Source: Paenibacillus alvei DSM 29
GTDB lineage: Bacteria; Bacillota; Bacilli; Paenibacillales; Paenibacillaceae
NCBI RefSeq assembly: GCF_000293805.1
Contig: NZ_AMBZ01000002.1
Coordinates: 271,001-335,000 of the forward strand
Reading direction: 5' to 3'
Length of the DNA stretch: 64,000 bases
Below, piece after piece: positions 1 to 9,575 of this stretch. Positions within the stretch are counted from its first letter, which is position 1, and every line of letters begins with the position of its first letter. The position numbers and the translations under genes are program-made. Below the pieces are notes generated by a model that was not told the DNA's origin, did no database searches, and was given only the letters and a program-made list of their open reading frames with translations.

Positions 1-1168
1 TGAGGAAATCGATCCACTGGAAGAAGTTGCGGCCTCCCAGCATCGCCTCTTCCCAAACGCCTCCAGCTGACAGCGTACATGGAAGTCCAATGACATACAT
101 TGCAGCAATCACGTAGGTGGTTGCCTTGCCGCGTCCAAGATTGTATCGACGCATAATATAGGCAACTGGCACTTCGGTCAAAGCCAAGCACGATGTCACA
201 GCCGCAATCGCAAGCAGCAAGAAGAACAAGCCGCCAAACAAGGAACCGTAAGGCATCGAGGCAAACGCTGCAGGCAAAGCAACGAATACAAGCCCTGGCC
301 CTGAATCCGGCTCAATTCCAAATGTAAATATCGTAGGAAAAATAATTAATCCTGCAATCAGCGCGTACACCAGGTCGCCCGCCCCGACTGCGGCAGTGGC
401 GAGCGGCAGCGATTGATGCTTGTCCACATAAGCGCCATATGTCAGCATGGCTCCCATGCCAAGCGACAAGGAGAAGAAAGCAAGTCCCAATGCCATCAGT
501 GCCGAATGGAAGGTCAACTGTGAAAAGTCCGGTTTCAGGAAGTAAGAGATCCCTTCTGCAGCGCCATCCAGCGTTAACGTTCGCACCATCATAATTAATA
601 GAATGATGAGCAGGCCCGGTATAACAATCTTGTTAAATTTCTCGATGCCTCCAGATATTCCACGAGCAATAACGAATCCACTCAAGGCCAGCACGACGAT
701 CTGCCAAATGATCGGCATGGTTCCTCCCGTAAAGCTCTTGAAGTGCTCTGCATAATCATTGCTTTGGAACAGCACTCCAGTTACCGACTCCATTGCATAC
801 TGAAGCGTCCATCCAGCAATGGTGCTGTAATACGTCATTATCAGGAATGCTGCCAATACGGCGATGAAGCCAAGCACTCCCCACCCTCTTTTTCCTGATA
901 ATGTGGTAAAGGCTGATACGGCATCACCGCGTCCGCCACGTCCAACAGCTAGCTCGCCCAAAAGAACGGGCAGGCCCACGATCAAGAGACAGGCGATGAA
1001 TAGCAGGAAGAATGCCCCGCCGCCATTTTGCCCGGTAACATAAGGGAACTTCCACATGTTGCCGAGTCCAACTGAGCTGCCGATAGCAGCCAAAATGAAT
1101 CCTGCTGAGCTGAATTGCTCTGACTTATTTACCTTTTGAGGAACCTTCTGAGAATGTTTTTTTGACAT
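1..1168 (-). CDS. Sodium-dependent transporter (SNF/NSS family), 3' end cut by window edge
   Basis: Integral membrane symporter of the neurotransmitter:sodium symporter family, expected to import an amino acid or related solute with Na+. About 389 codons lie in the window and the frame runs off the left edge. The start is ATG at 1168 with a good ribosome site (AAGAAGGAG) upstream. The TM1 hallmark AAIGSSVGLGNMWKFPY sits near residues 27-43, carrying the unwound-helix Na+ and substrate contacts of LeuT-like proteins. Many further hydrophobic helices follow, including a region rich in Gly and Leu (SLSLGMGAMLTYG). The substrate cannot be read from sequence. Family assignment is firm. Confidence 0.9.
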   Translation of the reverse strand, partial: MSKKHSQKVPQKVNKSEQFSSAGFILAAIGSSVGLGNMWKFPYVTGQNGGGAFFLLFIACLLIVGLPVLLGELAVGRGGRGDAVSAFTTLSGKRGWGVLGFIAVLAAFLIMTYYSTIAGWTLQYAMESVTGVLFQSNDYAEHFKSFTGGTMPIIWQIVVLALSGFVIARGISGGIEKFNKIVIPGLLIILLIMMVRTLTLDGAAEGISYFLKPDFSQLTFHSALMALGLAFFSLSLGMGAMLTYGAYVDKHQSLPLATAAVGAGDLVYALIAGLIIFPTIFTFGIEPDSGPGLVFVALPAAFASMPYGSLFGGLFFLLLAIAAVTSCLALTEVPVAYIMRRYNLGRGKATTYVIAAMYVIGLPCTLSAGGVWEEAMLGGRNFFQWIDFL

Positions 1169-1329
1169 CTAACGTATGCCACTCCTTCTTTCCTGCTGTA
1201 TTTACTAGGGTGCCCCAAGGACTGAGATAAACTCCATTTTATTCAATAATGCGCTCCGAATCGAATGTAATATTTCTCAATTCTTCAATCTGCTAACATG
1301 AACAGACATCCTCACCGTATGATTGAACG

Positions 1330-1376
1330 AAAAAAGGCGCTCTCTGCACTGTATAAAAAGTGCAAAAGAACGCCTT
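1330..1376 (-). terminator. Intrinsic terminator after the Ugp-like ABC operon
   Basis: On the minus strand an imperfect hairpin, AAGGCG...TTTGCACT paired with AGTGCA...GCGCCTT, is followed by a T run at 1330-1336. It lies about 40 bases past the stop of the permease gene at 1417. Confidence 0.75.
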
Positions 1377-1416
1377 CGAACATCGTATCAATTCACAGCT
1401 CAGATTAAAAAGTACC

Positions 1417-2304
1417 TTACTTAATTCCCGAGTGCATAAAGCTGCTAATAAATTTGCGCTGAAACAATAAAAATCCGATAATAAGCGGCCCTACGACAAG
1501 CAAAGTCGCTGCGCTTACCTCCGCCCATTGCGCACCCGTCTCGAACGATTGGGCGAACATCGCAAGTCCGACAGTAAGCGGTCGATTTTCTACAGAGTTC
1601 GTAACGATAAGCGGCCAAAGGAAGTTGTTCCACTGGTAGCTGACCGACACGACCGCGAATGAGATATATACAGGGGCCGACAAAGGTACGAAGATACGCC
1701 ACAAAATACCCAAGCGAGAGCAGCCTTCCACCATCGCTGCTTCCTCCAGCTCAAGCGGCAGCTGCTTGAACGTCTGGCGCAGCAGGAATATTCCGAACGC
1801 AGAGGCGAAGTAAGGCAGCATAATGCCCAGCTTCGTATCCAGCAAGCCAAATTCTTTTAATACATGATAGTTAGAGAAGATAAGGACATCTGCTGGTACC
1901 ATCAACTGTACCAAGAACAGCATAAACACGGCATCCTTCCCGAAGAAGCGAATCCGTGCGAATGCATAGGCAGCCAGCGTTAGGCTGAGAAGCTGTACAA
2001 GCAGCACACCGCCTGCAATGGTGAAGGTGTTCAAGTAATATTGGGCAAATGGAGCCCCTTCCCATACCTTGGCAAAGTTAGCAAGTGTCCAGTCCCATGA
2101 CCAGAAAGAATTCATACCTGCATCCTTGGGACGGAAAGCCGTCCATAACATCCATATGAGCGGCACAAGCCATACGATGCTGACCACAAGCATAATCGCA
2201 TGCCACAGCCATTGCTTCATTCGGCGCTTCATCTTTTCAATTTTCAAGGCTCGATCCGATATAGGCAGCCTACGGGCAGCGTGTGTTCCAACTGAATTTT
2301 CCAT
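1417..2304 (-). CDS. Carbohydrate ABC transporter permease (UgpE/AraQ type)
   Basis: Inner-membrane permease of a CUT1 sugar importer, 295 aa. It shows a cytoplasmic N-terminus of about 30 residues, six predicted membrane segments and the EAA loop (EEAAMVEGCSRLG, residues about 188-200) that docks to the ATPase. ATG at 2304 has AAGGAGG six bases upstream. It is the last gene of an operon with the partner permease and lipoprotein upstream, and no ATPase is encoded here. As is usual in Firmicutes, a shared MsmX-like ATPase elsewhere would be needed. The substrate is unknown. The binding protein looks closest to glycerol-phosphate or oligosaccharide binders. Confidence 0.9.
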   Translation of the reverse strand: MENSVGTHAARRLPISDRALKIEKMKRRMKQWLWHAIMLVVSIVWLVPLIWMLWTAFRPKDAGMNSFWSWDWTLANFAKVWEGAPFAQYYLNTFTIAGGVLLVQLLSLTLAAYAFARIRFFGKDAVFMLFLVQLMVPADVLIFSNYHVLKEFGLLDTKLGIMLPYFASAFGIFLLRQTFKQLPLELEEAAMVEGCSRLGILWRIFVPLSAPVYISFAVVSVSYQWNNFLWPLIVTNSVENRPLTVGLAMFAQSFETGAQWAEVSAATLLVVGPLIIGFLLFQRKFISSFMHSGIK

Positions 2305-2316
2305 TAGGCGCCTCCT

Positions 2317-3210
2317 TTATTGATAATGGATCTTGCGATCCCAACCGAAAAATTGTAAGGATGACAGCACAAGCAGCAGGGCGATCATAATTACAGTCAT
2401 GGTCGCGGCCATGCCCTGATCGTAGAAGCTGAATGCCGTGTCATAGATATGGTACAGAAGTAGGCTGCTAGCATTGTCCGGCCCGCCCTTTGTCATAATC
2501 CACAAATGATCCACAAGCTTGAACGCATTTGTTAAAGCAACGACTGCCACGAACAACGTGGTCGGCATCGTAAGCGGAATCGTAATCCGTGTGGTCACCT
2601 TCCACGTGCCAATACCGTCTACAGAAGCCGATTCATACAAATCCTTCGGAATATTCTGTAATCCAGCCAAGTAGAAAATCATGAAGTATCCGGCTTCCTT
2701 CCAGATCATCATCACAATCATTGCCCACATGACTGTATCAGGCTGACCGAGCACATTCATTTCCGTCGTCTGTCCGACCCACTTCGCAAGCTGCGCCAGC
2801 AGACCATATTGAGGTGTATATATAAACAGCCAAATGTTCGCTACCGCGATCATTGGAATCATATTCGGATAGAAGAATGCCACGCGGGAGAAGGAACGTC
2901 CCGCAATTGCCTTATCAGCGAAAAGAGCCATGATGAATGCGAGCGCCATGGAAGTAGGCACCGTGCCGATAGCGAACCAGATATTATTGCTGAATACTTT
3001 TTGGAATACGGGATCTTGAAACAATGCAGTAAAGTTATCAAGTCCCACAAAGATCGGCACCGGTGTAGCCAGGTCGGATTGATATAAGCTGAGCCAGGCT
3101 GTCTTCAGCATCGGATAATAGGTAAAGAGCATAAGGAACAACAGCGATGGGAGCAGTAGCGCCCAAGCCAATGCATTGCGTGATAGGCGTTCTTTCCATT
3201 TGGCGGTCAT
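2317..3210 (-). CDS. Carbohydrate ABC transporter permease (UgpA/MalF type)
   Basis: First permease of the CUT1 importer, 297 aa, with six hydrophobic segments and an EAA loop near residues 191-210 (LYESASVDGIGTWKVTTRITIPL). ATG at 3210 follows AAGGAGG by eight bases. The gene sits 12 bases before the UgpE-type permease and after the binding lipoprotein, the usual order binding protein, permease A, permease B. No odd residues were seen. The specific sugar or glycerol-phosphate substrate is inferred only from general resemblance to Ugp systems. Confidence 0.9.
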   Translation of the reverse strand: MTAKWKERLSRNALAWALLLPSLLFLMLFTYYPMLKTAWLSLYQSDLATPVPIFVGLDNFTALFQDPVFQKVFSNNIWFAIGTVPTSMALAFIMALFADKAIAGRSFSRVAFFYPNMIPMIAVANIWLFIYTPQYGLLAQLAKWVGQTTEMNVLGQPDTVMWAMIVMMIWKEAGYFMIFYLAGLQNIPKDLYESASVDGIGTWKVTTRITIPLTMPTTLFVAVVALTNAFKLVDHLWIMTKGGPDNASSLLLYHIYDTAFSFYDQGMAATMTVIMIALLLVLSSLQFFGWDRKIHYQ

Positions 3211-3335
3211 CCTCCTGACCTCCTTCTCAAATAAATTAACGTAAACTCATGATGCATAAATCTATAAATCGGCAGGACATAAGCCCTGCCGATACAGTAC
3301 ACTCGTAAGGCATACAATTGCAGCTTGCGCGTGTA

Positions 3336-4709
3336 TTACTTATTGAACGGCTTCAATGCGCGATCTGCTTCTTCCTGTGCCTTCTTCAGAGCGGATGCTG
3401 GATCTGTCGTCCCCGTCAGCACCGCCTGAACCTGATCCGTCAACGCCTTTGATACTTTGCCGTTATTGTGCGTAGACAATTCCGCATAGGCATGCTCCAA
3501 TTGATCGCGTGCAACAACTGCCTGCGGGAATTCGGCAGCGTACTTCTTCATGACATCCGTATCATAAGCCGACTTGCGAACCCCAACATAACCCGTATCG
3601 ATGCTCCATTGCGCCGCTTGCTCCGGCTCTGTCATGAACTTAATGAATTCCCATGCCGCTGCTTGTTTCTTCGGATCGATGTCCTTAAAGATATATAAGT
3701 TCCCGCCGCCTGTTGGAGAACCGTATTGTTTGTTCATTGGCAGGAAAGCAACACCGAAGTCGAACTTGGCATTATTTTTTACATTTGTCAGGTTGCCTGT
3801 CGTATGAATCATCATAGCTGTCTTTTGCTCTAAGAAGTCTGTAGGAACCGTTGCCCATTCCACTATGCCCTCCGGCATAACCTTATGTTTCTTGGACAGG
3901 TCTTGCCAGTATTGAAGTGCTTCCACGTTCTGTGGTGTATCGAAGAAGACTTTTTTTCCGTCTTGGGACATGAGGTTTCCTTTTGAATCTGCCATGTTCT
4001 GCAAAGAGAACAGTTGGAACATCCAATAGGCGAAGCCGGAACCCGGTACCTCAATACCTTGGCGACCGTCTTTTTTCAGCTTTGTTGCATACTCTGTAAG
4101 CTCGGCCCATGTTTTCGGCGGCTGATCCGGGTTCAGACCGGCTTCCTTAAAAGCATCCTTGTTGTAATAAAGAACGATAGTACTGCGTTGGAAAGGGATG
4201 CTGTACGTCTTGCCTTCCACTTGTGAGTTCGCCAGGAATGCTGGATAAAAATCATCAAGAAAGCCCTTGCCTTCCTTCGCAATGAAATCATTAAGCGGAA
4301 TAATTGCATTCGTATCCAGCATACTGAACAGTTCAGTAGACAGCATCACCGCTACGTCCGGCGGTTGCTTCGCTTGAATGCCTGCTTGTATTTTTGTTGT
4401 CGTATCAGCATAGCTTCCTGTATATACGGGTTTCACGGTAATGTTCGGGTGCTTCTCTGTGAACTTCTTCGTCATCTCCTCAACCACCTTGGTCAGTGGC
4501 CCGCCAACTGCGATTGGATAATAGAATGTTAATTCAACATTCTCATCCTTATTTGAAGATGCATGATCAGTCGGAGCTGTTGCCGCCCCCTCCTGCGTCG
4601 TTCCTTTTTGAGGCGTCTGTGTTTCTCCTGCTGTTCCAGACTGGCCGCAGCCGACCAGCAGCGTAAAGCACATAAACAGAAGCAGCATCCACTTCGCGCG
4701 CATTTGCAT
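3336..4709 (-). CDS. ABC transporter solute-binding lipoprotein (UgpB-like, family 1)
   Basis: Extracellular substrate-binding protein, 457 aa, anchored by a lipobox: a hydrophobic signal ends LLVG-C with the lipidated Cys at residue 21. A low-complexity T/A/Q linker follows, then the two-lobed family 1 fold. ATG at 4709 is preceded by AAAGGGGAG at about ten bases. It leads the operon with the two permeases. The overall pattern (FYYPIAVGGPLTKVVEEM near the mature start, the PFQRSTIVLYYNKDAF motif mid-protein) resembles UgpB-type glycerol-3-phosphate or disaccharide binders. That substrate guess is an inference. Confidence 0.9.
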   Translation of the reverse strand: MQMRAKWMLLLFMCFTLLVGCGQSGTAGETQTPQKGTTQEGAATAPTDHASSNKDENVELTFYYPIAVGGPLTKVVEEMTKKFTEKHPNITVKPVYTGSYADTTTKIQAGIQAKQPPDVAVMLSTELFSMLDTNAIIPLNDFIAKEGKGFLDDFYPAFLANSQVEGKTYSIPFQRSTIVLYYNKDAFKEAGLNPDQPPKTWAELTEYATKLKKDGRQGIEVPGSGFAYWMFQLFSLQNMADSKGNLMSQDGKKVFFDTPQNVEALQYWQDLSKKHKVMPEGIVEWATVPTDFLEQKTAMMIHTTGNLTNVKNNAKFDFGVAFLPMNKQYGSPTGGGNLYIFKDIDPKKQAAAWEFIKFMTEPEQAAQWSIDTGYVGVRKSAYDTDVMKKYAAEFPQAVVARDQLEHAYAELSTHNNGKVSKALTDQVQAVLTGTTDPASALKKAQEEADRALKPFNK

Positions 4710-4857
4710 ATTCCGTGTTCTCCCCTTTTCTAATATCGTCCTTATTCAGATGGTATGTCTCACACCACCCTTTCATACCTTAACCTTGCTCTAGCAAGAG
4801 AGTGTTAATTCCATATAAAGATTTCGTTAATGATAGATTTCCAGCTGCCAGCAGCAA

Positions 4858-4942
4858 TAAAAAAACACCCTCCAGGTACTCAAGTAGATAGCACGCATCT
4901 TCATGCATGATATCTATCCTAAATACCCAAGAGGGTGTCTAT
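4858..4942 (-). terminator. Long two-part hairpin terminator after ecfT
   Basis: On the minus strand ACACCCTC pairs with GAGGGTGT across about 65 bases, with a nested inner hairpin (GATAG...CTATC, ATGCAT/ATGCGT), followed by a seven-T run at 4858-4864. It starts about 25 bases past the ecfT stop and probably also insulates the Ugp-like operon. Confidence 0.65.
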
Positions 4943-4968
4943 TTCATTTTCATGTATTCATAGCTTAT

Positions 4969-5796
4969 TTAAAATGGATACCAAAACGTCCCAAACCCCT
5001 GCATCCGCCATACAATAGCGGCTACAAGCACCAATACACTAACGAAGACTACAATATAATCCTCACGCTGCCACTCTGTAGCGGAGAACCATGTTCGCTT
5101 CGAATGCTTTCCGAAGCCACGCAAATCCATCGCATTTGATATCGTCTCAATACGTTGCAAGGAAGATAGGACAAGCGGTGTCGTAATCGATACAAAGTGC
5201 TTGAGCCGCTGTATGATTGTACCCTCACCTTTGCCAAATCCAAGTCCACGTGCCTGCATCGCATTCGATATATGACGGAATTCCGCCTGTAGATCTGGAA
5301 TATAGCGGAACGCAATGCTGAACGCGTAGGCAATCTTATACGGAACACCAATCCGATTCAAACTGCTGGCCAATCGTGTCGGATGAGTCGTATAGATGAA
5401 TAGTACGGTTATCGGCATAAGAGACATGTACTTCATGGATAACGTAAATACATAAATCAACGTTTCAAGCGTCAAAACATTATACCCCAAGTCCAGCAGC
5501 ACGGTTGTCGTGCCTGTTACCTTGCTGCCATAAGCCGGTGTTATTACCAAGCTGAATAAGGAATTAAATATATTAAATAAGATCATGAGCCAGACAAGCA
5601 GCCGAATTCGCTTCCACGGCAGCTGCGCATTAATTAATAGGACAAGTCCAATTCCAAACAAGGGTACGAAAATACGCAAATCTTGAAATAAAAATACGAT
5701 CACTGTCCACACAGCCAACACGAGCATCTTCGCTGCTCCGTCCATACGATGGAACAGCGTATCTCGTTCAATATAGAGCATGCCAGACTTACTCAT
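4969..5796 (-). CDS. Energy-coupling factor transporter transmembrane protein EcfT
   Basis: Membrane T component of an ECF vitamin or metal importer, 275 aa. It couples ATP hydrolysis by the A subunits to the S component. Several N-terminal membrane helices are followed by the cytoplasmic coupling helices with the two diagnostic motifs: AMQARG near residues 179-184 and AMDLRG near 222-227. ATG at 5796 overlaps the 3' end of the upstream ATPase gene by eight bases, pointing to translational coupling. Gene order S-A-T is a complete single-substrate ECF module. Confidence 0.92.
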   Translation of the reverse strand: MSKSGMLYIERDTLFHRMDGAAKMLVLAVWTVIVFLFQDLRIFVPLFGIGLVLLINAQLPWKRIRLLVWLMILFNIFNSLFSLVITPAYGSKVTGTTTVLLDLGYNVLTLETLIYVFTLSMKYMSLMPITVLFIYTTHPTRLASSLNRIGVPYKIAYAFSIAFRYIPDLQAEFRHISNAMQARGLGFGKGEGTIIQRLKHFVSITTPLVLSSLQRIETISNAMDLRGFGKHSKRTWFSATEWQREDYIVVFVSVLVLVAAIVWRMQGFGTFWYPF

Positions 5797-7504
5797 GTCG
5801 CTTCACCTGCTTCTCATGATCGATGAATTTGCGTACGAGCACCTCTGGCTCGCCCACCCCGGTCATACGCGCAAGTGTGCTTAGAGAAGTTTCTTTCACA
5901 TTGGCGCGCGCAATGGCCTCCATGTGGGTCAATACATGCGCCGTATCCCCAACAGCAATCAGTTCTCCATTGCATAGAACTGCTGCACGCTCCGTATACT
6001 CTAAAGCCAAATGCATATCATGGGTAATGAACAGGAACGACATGCCGCTGTCTGCGAGCTCTGAAATAAAGCTCATGAATTCCGTATAATGCTTATAATC
6101 CTGACCTGCCGTCGGCTCGTCCAAGATCATCAGCTGCGGCTTCATCGCCAATATCGACGCAATAGTTACCCGCTTCTTTTGCCCATAGCTAAGCGCAGAT
6201 ATCGGCCATTCCCGATATCCATACAGGCCGCATATACGCAGCGTCTCCTCCACACGCTCCATAACCTCATTTTCCTTCATGCCGCGCATGCGGAGTCCGA
6301 AAGCCACTTCTTCACGGATCATCGGCTGTGTAATCATATGGTTTGGATTTTGCATCACATATCCGATATGCCCGCCTCGACGCCGTATCGACCACGATCG
6401 GATATCTTCCCCATTCAGCTTGATTGTGCCAGTCGTAGGCGCAGCTATCCCCGTTAACAAATGAGATAATGTCGATTTGCCCGCACCGTTGTTCCCGAGC
6501 AGCGCAACCCGCTCGCCAGCTCCAATCGTCAGCGAGACGCCCCGAATGACTTCTCGTTCTCCGTCGTAGGAGAAACGCACATTGTCCATTTCCAGCATGA
6601 CAGGCCGCTCTCCACTGCGTGGAGCCTCACTGGCCGTACCTACCCAAGCGGACAGGCGCCCCTTCGCCTCTGTATTGGCGCTTATCGCCATAAGGGAAGA
6701 GGGCTTGTCCTCTGGCTTGCATTCATATCCGGCATATTTCAACGCAGAGACGTATAAGGGCTCCCTTAACCCATGCTCATTCATGATTGAGGAAGCTAGT
6801 ATCTCATCAGGCGTTCCAATCTTCACAATACGCCCCTCTGACATCAAGATAATGCGATCAACATGCTGTTCCAGCACATCCTCGACCCGATGCTCGATGA
6901 TGATGATTGTTTTATTCGTTTCCTGATGAATTTGCTCCATTAGCTCGATCGCTTGCTTGCCACTGGCCGGATCCAGATTCGCAAGCGGCTCATCGAACAG
7001 CAAAATATCCGCATCCATCGACAGGACGCCAGCTAGCGATACGCGCTGCTTTTGCCCACCTGACAGCTCATGCGGACTATGATCGATATAGGGTAGCATG
7101 TCCACAACATCTAATGCTTTGGACACCTTGGGCTTCATATCAGAAGTTTTCATGCAATCATTTTCAAAGGCGAATGCTACGTCCTCCCCGACAGACAAGC
7201 CAATGAACTGGCCGTCTTGATCTTGCAGGATCGTTCCCACATTGCGGCTAATCTCAAAAATACTAAGCTCAGTAGGGCGCTTCCCCTTGAGTGTATAATC
7301 TCCGGTTATTGTCCCACTATACGTAAAAGGAATTAGCCCATTCATGCAATGGGCCAATGTCGATTTGCCGCAGCCGCTAGGGCCGGCAATTAGTATTTTT
7401 TCTCCCGGATAAATATCCAGGTTCACATTACGCAATGTCGGCTCAGACAAGCTGCGGTATTGAAAGCTAAAATCTCGAAACGAGATAAGCGGTTCTTTCA
7501 TTGA
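5789..7504 (-). CDS. ECF transporter ATPase, two fused ABC domains (YkoD/EcfA1A2-like)
   Basis: Both A subunits of an ECF importer joined in one chain, about 571 aa. Domain 1 has Walker A GPSGCGKST (residues 40-48), signature LSGGQ near 146-150 and Walker B with DEP at 170-172. A Ser/Glu-rich linker near 262-300 joins it to domain 2, with Walker A GNNGAGKST (336-344), a variant signature LSYGQ (437-441) and DEP at 461-463. The frame is open further upstream to 7663, but that part overlaps ecfS. The ATG at 7504 with an AGGAG site is preferred. An ATG at 7540 overlapping the ecfS stop as TAATG is the alternative. Confidence 0.92.
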   Translation of the reverse strand, partial: SMKEPLISFRDFSFQYRSLSEPTLRNVNLDIYPGEKILIAGPSGCGKSTLAHCMNGLIPFTYSGTITGDYTLKGKRPTELSIFEISRNVGTILQDQDGQFIGLSVGEDVAFAFENDCMKTSDMKPKVSKALDVVDMLPYIDHSPHELSGGQKQRVSLAGVLSMDADILLFDEPLANLDPASGKQAIELMEQIHQETNKTIIIIEHRVEDVLEQHVDRIILMSEGRIVKIGTPDEILASSIMNEHGLREPLYVSALKYAGYECKPEDKPSSLMAISANTEAKGRLSAWVGTASEAPRSGERPVMLEMDNVRFSYDGEREVIRGVSLTIGAGERVALLGNNGAGKSTLSHLLTGIAAPTTGTIKLNGEDIRSWSIRRRGGHIGYVMQNPNHMITQPMIREEVAFGLRMRGMKENEVMERVEETLRICGLYGYREWPISALSYGQKKRVTIASILAMKPQLMILDEPTAGQDYKHYTEFMSFISELADSGMSFLFITHDMHLALEYTERAAVLCNGELIAVGDTAHVLTHMEAIARANVKETSLSTLARMTGVGEPEVLVRKFIDHEKQVKRHE

Positions 7505-7539
7505 ATCAATAGCTCCTGTCTTCAATCTTGGGCTTTGCA

Positions 7540-8103
7540 TTATTTTTGCACTCGCAAATTCGAGTTGTGACGGTTCATTTGAAGCAACGCCAGCACAGCC
7601 AGCAAACCGAGCACCAAGTGAACGCCGATATTCGCCAGCGTAGAAGCCGTGAACTGCACCCACATTTTATCTGCCGGCTCTCCGAATAAATACACGTCCA
7701 ATAGGCTGGACACGCCAAAGCCTACAGCCAATGCGAGTGACCCGATAATCGCCAAGGATGCGATGCTTCCCTTCGAGGAGCGTCCTTCCTTGATGTTGAA
7801 CGATGAGTTCAAGTAGACAATCCCCATGCCGAAGCCCGAAATGGCAGATCCAAGCACCCATGTCCACCAGATTGTACCGCCGCCCCAAGTCAAATCAGTA
7901 ATGATATGCCCAATGGCTCCACTCAAAAATCCAACAATCGGTCCAAACATGGCCCCGAAAATGGTCAGAATGGCAATAGCCGGGCGTAATCCCGTCTGCG
8001 GCACTACTGGAATTGTGACTGTGCTTAGCAAGCCGTACAGTGCTGCCCCGATGCCGATGGCGACTACCGTTTTGGTGTTAAAGTCGAAAATTGATTGCTT
8101 CAT
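7540..8103 (-). CDS. ECF transporter S component, UPF0397 family
   Basis: Substrate-capture membrane protein of the ECF module, 187 aa, with about five to six hydrophobic helices. The pattern TKTVVAIGIGAALYG at the start, then GPIVGFLSGAIGHIITD and WWTWVLGSAISG, is typical of UPF0397 proteins found next to YkoD-like double ATPases. The start is ATG at 8103. An in-frame GTG at 8127 overlaps the AGAAGGAAGGG ribosome site and is not favoured. The substrate of UPF0397 proteins is not settled. No TPP, FMN or cobalamin riboswitch is visible upstream, although a small branched fold is (8151-8192). Confidence 0.88.
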   Translation of the reverse strand: MKQSIFDFNTKTVVAIGIGAALYGLLSTVTIPVVPQTGLRPAIAILTIFGAMFGPIVGFLSGAIGHIITDLTWGGGTIWWTWVLGSAISGFGMGIVYLNSSFNIKEGRSSKGSIASLAIIGSLALAVGFGVSSLLDVYLFGEPADKMWVQFTASTLANIGVHLVLGLLAVLALLQMNRHNSNLRVQK

Positions 8104-8150
8104 CCTTATGCAACCCTTCCTTCTCACTCAAATAGGTATCGACGCTCGCC

Positions 8151-8192
8151 CGTTCGAGAGGTGGCCTCATCACGATTTATTAAATCCGAACG
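8151..8192 (-). other. Possible three-way-junction RNA in the ecfS leader
   Basis: On the minus strand CGTTCG closes against CGAACG. Inside are two short hairpins, GATTT-aat-AAATC and GAGG-cca-CCTC, giving a compact three-way junction about 50 bases before the start codon. I do not recognise it as a known riboswitch. Confidence 0.35.
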
Positions 8193-8402
8193 TTAGATTG
8201 TGATTCCAATCATAATATAAAGTATTTTCCATAGTATGGATACAGGTTTTATTTTCCAAAACCGAGTTTTTCTAGCCTTTTCTATCGAAAACTAGAGATT
8301 TCAGGGAGAAACCATATGTTTTAACTATAAAAGCAATAGATATAACGATTTTATTCTGTTTATCCCGATTTATGCCGATCCGGTAGTGATTCAATGAGAT
8401 GA

Positions 8403-9455
8403 TTACGGCTTGCGAACCAAACGATCCGTCTGCCGTAATTCATCGATTGTTCGCGCCCCGATGCCGAACATCGTAATGCGCAGCTCAGCCTCTACTTGAG
8501 CAAGCACTTCGTCCACCGCTTCCTCGGAATCTGCTGCTGCAGCTAGCAACGACCGTCCGAAGCCCGCCAATTGAGCGCCAAGCGCAATCGATTTCGCCGC
8601 ATCAACCCCCGTATGTAATCCACCGCTGGCGATAATCGGTTGATTCGGCAGCACCTTGTGCACCTGCTGCAGGCTGTCTGCTGTCGGAATCCCCCAATCC
8701 GCGAAGGCTTCTGCGGCGCGCTGCATGACCACATTGCGGGTTCGCTGCTTCTCAACCTGACTCCATGACGTTCCGCCTGCACCTGCAACGTCTATGAAGG
8801 CAACCCCGACATCTGCTAACTGCTTCGCTGTATCCGGCGCAATGCCCCAACCGACTTCTTTCACGCCGACTGGTACGTCCAACTCATGGCATAGCTGCTC
8901 GATACGGCGAAGCAGACCAGAGAAATTGACATCCCCCTCAGGCTGGAACACCTCTTGCATCGCATTCAAATGCAAAATAAGCCCGTCCGCCTCGACGAGC
9001 TCCACCGCACGGCGGCACTGCTCAACCCCCATACCCACATTAAGCTGAACGGCACCGATATTGGAGTATAACGGTATCGTCGGTGCGAGGTCGCGGATTC
9101 GGAACGTGCTCACGACCTCGGGATTCTCTACCGCCGCTCGTACAGAGCCAACCCCCATTGCCCAGCCCCGAGCTTCCGCAACTGCAGCTAGTCTGCGATT
9201 GATTGGCGCCGCATGGCTGCTTCCTCCCGTCATCGAGCTGATGAGCAGCGGCGTACGAACCTCCTTGCCAAGCCATTCCGTTCTGAGCTCGATCTCCCGA
9301 AAGTCAACTTCGGGCAGTGCCTGATGGATGAAACGATATCTCTCCAGCCCTGTCGTTATTCCTACTCCGCTCACTGGCTGTTCAAGGCATATTCGAATAT
9401 GTTCTGTCTTGCGCTGCTCGGTCAACGATGCCGCATCTGGCTGACGTTCCCGCAT
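8403..9455 (-). CDS. fni: Type 2 isopentenyl-diphosphate delta-isomerase
   Basis: FMN- and NADPH-dependent cytosolic enzyme that interconverts isopentenyl and dimethylallyl diphosphate, 350 aa. Family signatures visible are SSMTGG (FMN phosphate and ring contacts), a GVGSVRAA strand, HLNAMQEVFQPEGD (substrate and Mg2+ site with the conserved Q and E), VKEVGWG, DVAGAGGTSW and the glycine-rich ASGG/GAQLAGFGR phosphate-binding loops near the C-terminus. ATG at 9455 follows AAGGAGGTG. It stands alone between the ECF operon and the serine dehydratase genes, with the same orientation as both. Confidence 0.93.
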   Translation of the reverse strand: MRERQPDAASLTEQRKTEHIRICLEQPVSGVGITTGLERYRFIHQALPEVDFREIELRTEWLGKEVRTPLLISSMTGGSSHAAPINRRLAAVAEARGWAMGVGSVRAAVENPEVVSTFRIRDLAPTIPLYSNIGAVQLNVGMGVEQCRRAVELVEADGLILHLNAMQEVFQPEGDVNFSGLLRRIEQLCHELDVPVGVKEVGWGIAPDTAKQLADVGVAFIDVAGAGGTSWSQVEKQRTRNVVMQRAAEAFADWGIPTADSLQQVHKVLPNQPIIASGGLHTGVDAAKSIALGAQLAGFGRSLLAAAADSEEAVDEVLAQVEAELRITMFGIGARTIDELRQTDRLVRKP

Positions 9456-9575
9456 GGGCGCACCTCCTTACCGAATCGTATGTGCGATCTATGGCCGTTG
9501 ATACTCGTTCCATCTTTCAGTTTCTTTCCTGCCGCTAAGCGCGGCAGCAATACTGTGTCTATCATTTATGCTTGC

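Noticed and set aside
8151-8192. Hammerhead ribozyme-like TGATGAG...CGAAC core in the ecfS leader
   Set aside because: The essential CTGATGA reads GTGATGA and GAAA is reduced to GAA, so the catalytic core is not present. Only the three-way fold is kept as a finding.
9534-9552. CTGCCGC/GCGGCAG hairpin past sdaAA as a terminator
   Set aside because: On the minus strand it is followed by GAAAGAAAC rather than a T run.
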